The notes under the pieces were generated by a model. That model was not told the DNA's origin, did no database searches, and saw nothing but the letters and a program-made list of their open reading frames with translations. Source: Archaeoglobi archaeon (lineage in GTDB: Archaea; Halobacteriota; Archaeoglobi; Archaeoglobales; Archaeoglobaceae). From it: a stretch of 38,855 nucleotides of DNA. The stretch's first letter is position 1. Each line of letters starts with the position of its first letter. Positions 33,257 to 38,855 of the stretch are shown piece by piece. Where the stretch lies: NCBI GenBank assembly GCA_029259415.1, contig JAPDIW010000079.1:1-38855 (forward strand), read 5' to 3'. The translations under genes and the position numbers were made by a program.

Positions 33257-33311
33257 ATATACGCATTGCGTATATCATTCCAAATTAGAGTCATATCTGC
33301 ATTGCATATAT
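33257..33311. promoter_or_regulatory. Two tandem 19-base palindromes and probable BREX promoter
   Basis: ATATACGCATTGCGTATAT (33257-33275, 9-base arms perfect around one base) and ATATCTGCATTGCATATAT (33293-33311, 8 of 9 arm bases pair) have centres 36 bases apart. On the minus strand the first contains GTATATGA, a TATA-like box about 60 bases from the brxP ATG and the best promoter candidate for the operon. The sites may bind an autoregulator, or be the arm sites of a recombinase, since the GTTAGGC core begins six bases away. This would place the BREX promoter outside the cassette, like the Pc promoter of integrons. The rest of 33312-33364 shows nothing. Confidence 0.55.
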
Positions 33312-33364
33312 ATACTCATTCTGGATGCCTACCACCTCCCATCAAATCCAGCGGACTCTTAATC

Positions 33365-34351
33365 TTACTCAGATTTTTTTGTGCTCACGTGAGTATAAAT
33401 CTCTGTCGTTTTCGAATGCTTATGTCCTAGCAGCTCCTGAATGTACCTCAGATCAACTCCACTTTCGAGTAAATGGGTTGCGAATGAATGCCTTAAGGAA
33501 TGAACTGTAGCATCCTTTTTAATGTCAGCTCTATCCCGTGCTCGCTCAAAGATCGCCTGAACTGTTCTGGTTGAAATGTGCCTGTCCTTTTTCTGCCCCG
33601 GAAACAGCCACTTTTCTGGCTTATATTTCTGTAAGTATTCTTTAAACGTTTCCAGTGCCACTTCAGAAAGGATTGTGTAGCGATCCTTCCTGCCCTTTCC
33701 ACCCCTTATTCTGATCAATTTTCTTTTCACGTCAACATCCTCAACCGTGAGCTTTACAACCTCTCCAACTCTCAATCCGGCAGAATACATGAGCATCAGG
33801 ATCAGCCTGTGCTTGATGTTTTTGACAGAGGAAAGAATCTTTGAAACCTCTTCCTGACTCAAAACAACGGGCAGCTTTTTATCCTTCTTCGGTCTCCTGA
33901 TATTGTAAGCAAATCTCTGCTTCAAAATTTCGCCATATTAAAACTTCAATGCGTTGATTGCTATGTTCAATGTTGAAGCTGAACAGTTCTTCTTTTCAGC
34001 CAAGTAATACAGATAGCCTCTCACATCATCATTGGACACCTGATACGGAGTTTTATTACAGAATTTCAAAAATTCTTCATTGTAATGCAGGTAAAGCTTT
34101 ACCGTTCTCCTACTGTACTTTCTTGCTATCAGTTCTTTCTTCAGTTCATAAAACCAGACAGATTCGTCGATCTCAACTCTCTCACCACCGAATGCAGATA
34201 AAAAATTCTTCAGTTCGGAGTACGGAATGCTCCAGTACTTTCCATCGGGGTGCCACTTATAACCCTTAACAGTTTTAATTCTCGCAATGTAATCAGGATT
34301 GTAAGGAAATCTGACTACGACAGCATCCCTTCCACTTTCAATCCTTATCAT
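33365..34351 (-). pseudogene. Tyrosine recombinase (XerC/integrase type) with HARP-like N-terminus, interrupted by one in-frame TAA
   Basis: One frame runs from ATG 34351 to 33365, with a single TAA at 33938-33940 and no frameshift. Residues about 10-50 (VRFPYNPDYIARIKTVKGYKWH and PDGKYWSIPYSE) resemble a HARP-like segment. A SAM-like DNA-binding region follows (YSRRTVKLYLHYNEEFLKF). After the stop, the catalytic domain holds AGLRVGE (Arg), GGKGRKDR (Lys), HSLRH (His, Arg), LGHKH (His) and EIYTHV (Tyr). Without the stop the protein would have 328 residues. Restarting at TTG 33925 would give only the catalytic half. The IntI-specific insert before HSLRH is absent, so it is Xer-like. It sits one base after the TPR gene. 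Confidence 0.85.
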
Positions 34352-34352
34352 C

Positions 34353-35555
34353 TTACCCCTCCAACCTCTCCCTTAGCTCAACAGGCACGTATGCAACCTT
34401 GCAGTATCTGTCGAGCTTCATGACTCCAACGAAAAGCAATCCATGACTTCTGAGCATTCCAACAGCAGATCTCTGCTTTTTCTTTGACCACCACCAGCTT
34501 ACAGAACAATCAAAATTCCTCCTCAGCTCCGAATACCTGACAACTCCTCCCCTATCCATTACGAACGCCAAAGCTTGCCTTGCATCCTCGGGCATCGATT
34601 CAGCGATTTCATCGCATCTCTCCTTCAAAAGCTCTGCAATAAGCTCAACCTTCTCCCTCTTCCTCCTCGCTTTCACACCAAGATTTTTTGCTATCCCATT
34701 AACCCATTCAGCAGGAAGCTTGTTCAGCAAAGTCTTCAGACTTGACCTCTTTGTTATCTTCATGAGCTCAGCGTAACCAATCCATGTTTTTTCCAGATTC
34801 TCCATGAGACGTCTGACGAAGTCGTCCATGTCTCTTGGAATTCCAAAGACGTCAAGACTTTCTCTGCCAGATACGTAATCAAGCAAGAGAGCGAGAGGAT
34901 CTGGGATATATTCAATTTTATCCAGAATTTCTTTAGCTTTTTCAACCACTTCGTCAAAATCTGTACTGACAATTGACTTCAGCCTCTTCAACCTCTCAAC
35001 CTTCGGTTTATCAACAGCAACTTCAATTGCCTCATCCAGAATCTGCATCGCCTGATTGATGTCCTTGGCGTCGATAAACTTTGCAAGCAATCCAGCAATT
35101 GCGAAATCCTCGTTCCATATCCAGTAAGTTCGAAGAAATCTATCTGTCCTTTCATCATCGATTTTCCTCGCTCTCTCAATGTAATCGCAGAAATAATCGT
35201 CTCCAAGCCAGTACATGATGTTGGCTTTGCTTATGAGCAGATCGAAGTTCTCTTCAATTTCCAAACCCCTATCAGCCCACTTCAAGGCTTCTTTAAACCT
35301 GAAGGTGAACATTCTGTTCATGCAGCCAATAACGTATGCCATTACATCATCTTCACCTTCAGCTTCAGCAAGAACCTTTTCGATGATCTCGTCGGATTCA
35401 AAATACCTGCCAAGCTTTGTTAAAGCTTCAGCCTTGATTAAAGCTGCATCGACGTCAAATACCCTTTTCAACACCTTATTTGCAAGCTTTATCGCAGTAT
35501 GAAGGTCTTCATTGAGTAAAGCCTCCATTGCTCTCTCAATATCTTTCTTTTTCAT
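34353..35555 (-). CDS. TPR-like helical protein with C-terminal winged-helix-like region
   Basis: The protein has about 400 residues from ATG 35555, which follows a strong GGAGGGGG site; a longer open frame to 35648 lacks support. Residues 1-230 are a run of helix pairs of TPR type (AIKLANKVLKRVFDVDAALI, then KAEALTKLGRYFESDEIIEK as one repeat). The C-terminal about 90 residues (ARQALAFVMDRGGVVRYSEL, RRNFDCSVSWWWSKKKQRSA, VGMLRSHGLLFVG) look like a winged helix. It overlaps the upstream TPR gene by 20 bases and precedes the recombinase by one base, so all are co-transcribed. The function is unknown; scaffold or regulator is a guess. Confidence 0.7.
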   Translation of the reverse strand: MKKKDIERAMEALLNEDLHTAIKLANKVLKRVFDVDAALIKAEALTKLGRYFESDEIIEKVLAEAEGEDDVMAYVIGCMNRMFTFRFKEALKWADRGLEIEENFDLLISKANIMYWLGDDYFCDYIERARKIDDERTDRFLRTYWIWNEDFAIAGLLAKFIDAKDINQAMQILDEAIEVAVDKPKVERLKRLKSIVSTDFDEVVEKAKEILDKIEYIPDPLALLLDYVSGRESLDVFGIPRDMDDFVRRLMENLEKTWIGYAELMKITKRSSLKTLLNKLPAEWVNGIAKNLGVKARRKREKVELIAELLKERCDEIAESMPEDARQALAFVMDRGGVVRYSELRRNFDCSVSWWWSKKKQRSAVGMLRSHGLLFVGVMKLDRYCKVAYVPVELRERLEG

Positions 35556-36749
35556 TTTCCCCCTCCACAACATCCCTGTATTCAACATTGAGGCCATACA
35601 TTCTGTTAATTTTGAAAAATGCGATGAACCTGTTTGCAGATTCGTCATATTTCAGCTTCTTCATGAGCTTTCCGTATTTGTTTATTATCTGCCTTTCATG
35701 CCTTTTATCGAACAGAAAACCTCCCTGAGTTACATTGAACTCAAGAGGGATTATTCTGGTGAAAATAAGAACTCCGGGTTTTGCTGTTTTGCTCAGGTTT
35801 ATGTTTACAACCCTTATCTTTTCCCCATTCAGCAAATCCTCAAGTTCAACCTCACACTTCAGCTTTGAAGCGGAGATTATTCTGAAGAGAGACGTGTAGG
35901 ATGAGAGCATACCCCTCAAAACTTCAGCTTCGACATCATTTTCTGCTTTTCCGTATATTTCTATTGGGTTCTTCCCGTCTTTTCTGTATTCGTAAAGGAC
36001 GAATTCCCAGAAGATGTCCGCTTCATCCTCGTCCCTCAGCAGCACAGCCTTTCCCCTTGCAATTCCGAGCATCTTCGCTGAATTTATTGCTTCTTCGCTT
36101 ATATCCTCCAGAACTCTGAGGCATACATCCGCAATGGCTTTCCTGTAAGCCTTATATTTCTCAATTCTTTTCGGATCGGCAATTTTATTCATAACTTCCC
36201 TTACTTTCTCCTCGGCATTATCGTAAAGCAAGCCAAATCTTTCGTATATAACATCCATCTCATCCTCATCCGCAAATTCAATTGCCCTCGTGTAGAGTTC
36301 CTCGGCTTTTTCGTCTCCAAGCTCGTAGAGCACATCACCATAGCCTATATACCCCAAAAGTAATTCGGATGCTCTCTTATCAACTCTTCAAATTTTTCCT
36401 TGCTTTTCTCGGTCTCTCCAAGGTAGAAGTAGGTTTCCGCTATGCCCCTCTTGAATTCTGGATCATCACTGATTTCTGTCAGCTCTTTGAGGAATTCAAG
36501 TCTCTTGAGAAGATAACTTCTATCTTCCATTCCCGCATTCTCCAATGCCATGTCGAGATCATAAACCCAGTTTGAGATGAAGTAATCGAATGGAAGCTCG
36601 TCAAGCTCTTCAATGCTTGCTGCCATCGATTTCACGATTTTCCACGCTTCAAGCCACACATCGCACGCTTTTTTGATATTTTCATCTTGAAGCTCATATC
36701 CTTCCTCTATCAGGCCGTTAGCCCTCTTTATGTCAATTCTTCTGGGCAT
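35536..36749 (-). pseudogene. TPR-containing protein split by loss of one G
   Basis: Two frames join into one protein of about 404 residues. The first part (36749 to 36345) ends ...EKFEELIREHPNYFWGI-stop. The second continues GYIGYGDVLYELGDEKAEEL. Adding one G to the run GGGG at the junction (about 36350-36355) gives NYFWGYIGYGD, a standard TPR helix pair, so one G has been lost. The C-terminal half (from about 35900) has a beta-rich region ending FFKINRMYGLNVEYRDVVEG. The slip is in a homopolymer, so it may be a sequencing error and the gene may be intact. The family is unknown. It lies between the zinc-finger pRiA4b-type gene and the second TPR gene. Confidence 0.75.
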
Positions 36750-36757
36750 GCTCCCAC

Positions 36758-37408
36758 TTAATCGTATTTCCCGCCTTCATATCCGCAAACACCGCATCTT
36801 GGTGAATTAACGACAGGCAAAAGCATGTCTTCGCCACACTCATGTTCTCTTGCACACTTATCGCAGAAATAGCAGTTTTCCTCACCCTCAACAAGGCACA
36901 TCGGACAGACCCACTTGGCTTTTTCACCGCAATCGCATCTTATATCTGGCGGATCGTTCCTTGCAAGAATTCTGACTTTCTTTTCAGCCTTTCCCATTCT
37001 CTCTCCCACAACCTTAAGTCTCAGCTCTGTTGGAGTGCCAAAGTCGTAGATGTGGTAGAACTCCGTTCCTACGCTTAGAACTCTGCCCAGCTTGTAGTGC
37101 ATGCCTTTCTCGCCTTCGGGCATGGAATGGTACTCAACTCCATTGATCTCGAAAGCACTCAGATGTCCACAGCATTCAAGCCATATATCCCTCAAAAATT
37201 GATCGAGGTCTTTAAGCTTCGCATCAGCTTTAATTTCGATGTGAAGCCAGTATTGTGGCCGATACAATCCATCAACCATGATGTGGTAAAGCTTTGCATC
37301 TCCATCATCCTTTAAATGCGTTTTCAGGTGTTTTGTTATCCCAGCTTTGCTGAAAGTCTTGTTGCAGATGTAGCATTTGCCATGCATGACGTTACTCTTA
37401 CTCTTCAT
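36758..37408 (-). CDS. Plasmid pRiA4b ORF-3 family protein with zinc-binding arms
   Basis: This is a 216-residue protein. Residues about 12-32 form a C2H2 finger (CYICNKTFSKAGITKHLKTH). The middle (YRPQYWLHIEIKADAKLKDL, DQFLRDIWLECCGHLSAFEI) matches the pRiA4b ORF-3 domain, found on plasmids and next to mobile elements. The C-terminal 60 residues contain several Cys/His pairs (CDCG, CPMC, CYFCDKC, CGVCGY), suggesting two zinc ribbons. It is the first gene of the minus-strand row leading to the TPR genes and the recombinase. GCATAAAC near 37440 is a possible TATA box. The molecular role is unknown; nucleic-acid binding is likely. Confidence 0.75.
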   Translation of the reverse strand: MKSKSNVMHGKCYICNKTFSKAGITKHLKTHLKDDGDAKLYHIMVDGLYRPQYWLHIEIKADAKLKDLDQFLRDIWLECCGHLSAFEINGVEYHSMPEGEKGMHYKLGRVLSVGTEFYHIYDFGTPTELRLKVVGERMGKAEKKVRILARNDPPDIRCDCGEKAKWVCPMCLVEGEENCYFCDKCAREHECGEDMLLPVVNSPRCGVCGYEGGKYD

Positions 37409-37454
37409 TATGAGGAAATCACTTCACTCCGTTGAAAAAAGTTTATGCTAACCA

Positions 37455-37990
37455 ATGATAATGATTATTGTAGTAACGGAGAAGGAGATAGTAGTGAAGA
37501 AATGCCATGAGATACGTCAGAGAGCCGGGATACAGCAACAAAATGATACAGAAGTACTAATTTTGGCAGTTAATAGCATAGCATGTTCCTACATAAGTTT
37601 ACAATCTAACGTACAAGGATTTGGAAGAGTTAGGATTGGTGAAGTTTTGAGAGAGCATCGAATCTGAAGAAGCTCCTCACTACTCAACGATATATAAAGT
37701 GAAAAGGTTGAGGGAGGAAGATTTGAAGAAGCTGTTAGAAGAGAGTTCCAGACTGTTGAACGTGAAGTTAGAAGTCTTAATAGATTCTACTGGGTTAAGG
37801 GAAGATGATTCAAGCTTCTACTACGCTAATAGGACTGGGAATAAGAAGAAGAACTCGGCTAAGATGACTGTAGTTGACGTGAATCACAGGTAATTTCGGC
37901 TGGAAGGTGTTAAGAATGTGATCGGGAAATGACGGTGTAGTTTTGAAAGATGTTTGGGAGAGATGATATTCACGTATGTAGTTTTATTAA
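37455..37990 (+). pseudogene. Decayed DDE transposase (IS5-like) relic
   Basis: Pieces in different frames together resemble a transposase. IQQQNDTEVLILAVNSIA is an N-terminal helix, YSTIYKVKRLREEDLKKLLE a linker, and VLIDSTGLREDDSSFYYANR the first catalytic Asp region. NKKKNSAKMTVVDVNHR follows, and then, after several stops and shifts, VLLTDSGYDCD as the second Asp region. No frame is intact, so it is dead. Its 3' end is replaced by another relic on the opposite strand. The element ends are not visible. AATGATAATGATTATTG near 37454 is a near-palindrome of iron-box appearance, probably chance. Confidence 0.65.
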
Positions 37991-38018
37991 CTGATTCGGG
38001 TTACGATTGCGACGTGTC

Positions 38019-38363
38019 CTAATAACACCTCCTAACGACATTGAAGTAAAACATGAACATCCTGCAAAACCTGTTCCAGCATTCTAAAGCTCTTCTCCAC
38101 CTTGCAAACCTCTTCTCTCTCCTCCTGAAGTTAACCGTAATGGAACAGAAGAAAATCCTTGCTCTCTGCTTGAAAGCTAAAGACAGATTCAACCAAACTC
38201 CTCTCTCCGAAGCTTTCATGTCTAAATTTAATACCTAAACGATTTAGAGCGTCTCTGTATCATGGTCCTCTATCCAGGACAACCTCCTCTACTTCACACA
38301 TCCTTAAAACTTCCTTGAGGAAAGAGTAAGCTGTTAAAGCATTTTTGCAATAAACTTTCAGAT
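38019..38363 (-). pseudogene. C-terminal remnant of an IS6-like DDE transposase
   Basis: The minus strand reads NLKVYCKNALTAYSFLKEVL and EEVVLDRGP-stop-YRDALNRLGIKFRHESFGERSLVESVFS, and then in another frame FKQRARIFFCSITVNFRRRE ending FNVVRRCY. The DRGPWYRDA and HESFGERSLVES-type blocks are typical of IS6-family DDE enzymes. The Trp codon is now TGA (P-stop-Y) and one base is missing before FKQR, so the gene is dead. Its 5' part is cut off at about 38364, where the IS481-like element begins. Confidence 0.75.
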
Positions 38364-38855
38364 TGTAGTATCCCGAAATAACTTTACACTCCAACAAGAT
38401 TGCCATGTGAGGAAGCTAACAAACAAGGACATAGCAAGAATAGTGAAACAGTGGCTTAAAGGGAAACCGATAACAAAGATAGCGAAATTCTTCCAGGTAA
38501 CAAGGCAAAGAGTCCACCAGATAATCAAAAAGTTCAGGGAGACAGGAGAAATTCCCTTCCTTCGAAAACCGGGGAGGAAACCCAAAGAGATAGACGAAGA
38601 TACAGAAAAAATCATCCTACAAGCCCACAAACAGTTCAATCTTGGACCAGTTCACTTGGAAAAGAAGATAGAGGAAGTTTATGGGATCCATATCCCTCAC
38701 AACACCATCTACAAAGTTCTGCTAAACTATGGTTTGGTGGAGGAGAACATGAAGAAGAAAAAGCAGAGGAAGTGGGTTAGATACGAGAGAGCTCATTCAA
38801 TGTCTCTATGGCAGGGAGACTGGAAGCTGATCAATCTTAATGGAGAGGAGAAATG
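38364..38855 (+). mobile_element. IS481-like insertion sequence, left part, truncated by the window end
   Basis: The element probably begins at TGTAGTATCCCG (38364), since the IS6-like relic stops making sense there and IS481 elements commonly begin with TGT. The right end lies outside the window, so the inverted repeat and target duplication cannot be checked. It interrupts an older dead transposase, giving a nested insertion. Confidence 0.55.
38407..38855 (+). CDS. IS481-like transposase, N-terminal part (runs off the window)
   Basis: The open frame starts at GTG 38407 and is uninterrupted to the window edge (149 codons). Residues 1-50 are a helix-turn-helix (LTNKDIARIVKQWLKGKPIT, KIAKFFQVTRQRVHQIIKKF). 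The second HTH region (LGPVHLEKKIEEVYGIHIPH) and NTIYKVLLNYGLVEE follow. The integrase core begins at SLWQGDWKLI with the first catalytic Asp. This domain order fits the IS481 family. The copy looks intact so far and may be active. The preceding ATG at 38405 is in another frame and meets TGA at once. Confidence 0.8.
   Translation, partial: MRKLTNKDIARIVKQWLKGKPITKIAKFFQVTRQRVHQIIKKFRETGEIPFLRKPGRKPKEIDEDTEKIILQAHKQFNLGPVHLEKKIEEVYGIHIPHNTIYKVLLNYGLVEENMKKKKQRKWVRYERAHSMSLWQGDWKLINLNGEEK

Noticed and set aside
33365-33925. Free-standing short integrase from a TTG start
   Set aside because: The frame continues upstream through one TAA into the matching DNA-binding domain with no frameshift, so this is the second half of a broken gene.
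37454-37471. Iron-box-like near-palindrome CAATGATAATGATTATTG
   Set aside because: It has 7 of 9 arm matches and lies within a decayed transposase with no functional gene downstream. Chance is more likely.

Overview
The window looks like chromosome of a hyperthermophilic sulfate-reducing archaeon of the genus Archaeoglobus or a very close relative. The support is an archaeal tRNA-modification set (taw1, tiaS, ttuA), the siroheme-dependent heme route (fused AhbB/AhbA plus a Met8-type dehydrogenase), NAD synthesis through L-aspartate dehydrogenase, aconitase X of the archaeal mevalonate pathway, A/T-rich TATA boxes about 26 bases ahead of many start codons (leaderless transcripts), and several archaeal insertion-sequence relics. 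The species call rests on recognising protein families, not on a database search.

Layout. 125-4888: small housekeeping genes on both strands (PD-(D/E)XK-like protein, flavodoxin-like protein, aconitase X, aminopropyltransferase, a frameshifted methyltransferase, an alpha/beta hydrolase). 5021-7741: a tight RNA operon, taw1 - translin family - tiaS. 7786-9300: a DHA2-type MFS exporter. 9346-9420: a CAU-anticodon tRNA that looks like tRNA-Ile2, the substrate of TiaS. 9571-11874: an ECF-type Ni/Co transporter (cbiM-cbiQ-cbiO). 11867-15203, minus strand: methionine aminopeptidase and the nadA-nadX-nadC operon, with tandem palindromic operators over the nadA start. 15559-17235: an acyl-CoA synthetase. 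17473-18510: a dead transposase. 18893-22317: a ribbon-helix-helix protein, then precorrin-2 dehydrogenase, siroheme decarboxylase and TtuA. 22330-22861: debris of branched-chain amino-acid ABC transporter genes around a rearrangement junction. 22974-23492: a nitroreductase.

23520-33311 is the accessory island and the most interesting part. It is visibly more A+T-rich than its surroundings and holds a compact four-gene minus-strand operon, brxP-brxC-pglZ-brxL, which is the type 4 BREX phage-defence gene set. The operon is bracketed by an 18-base inverted repeat (17/18 matches). The end downstream of brxL also carries an 86-base structure with the GCCTAAC...GTTAGGC layout of an integron attC site. 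Just outside the brxP end lie two tandem 19-base palindromes and then a tyrosine recombinase gene with an N-terminal HARP-like segment, interrupted by one in-frame TAA. The layout can be read as a roughly 9.7-kb defence operon captured as an integron-like cassette and frozen when its recombinase died.

33365-37408, minus strand, is a gene row that ends in the recombinase: a zinc-finger protein of the plasmid pRiA4b ORF-3 family, a frameshifted TPR protein, and a TPR protein with a C-terminal winged-helix-like region. 37455-38855 is a graveyard of insertion sequences, ending in an IS481-like element cut by the window edge.
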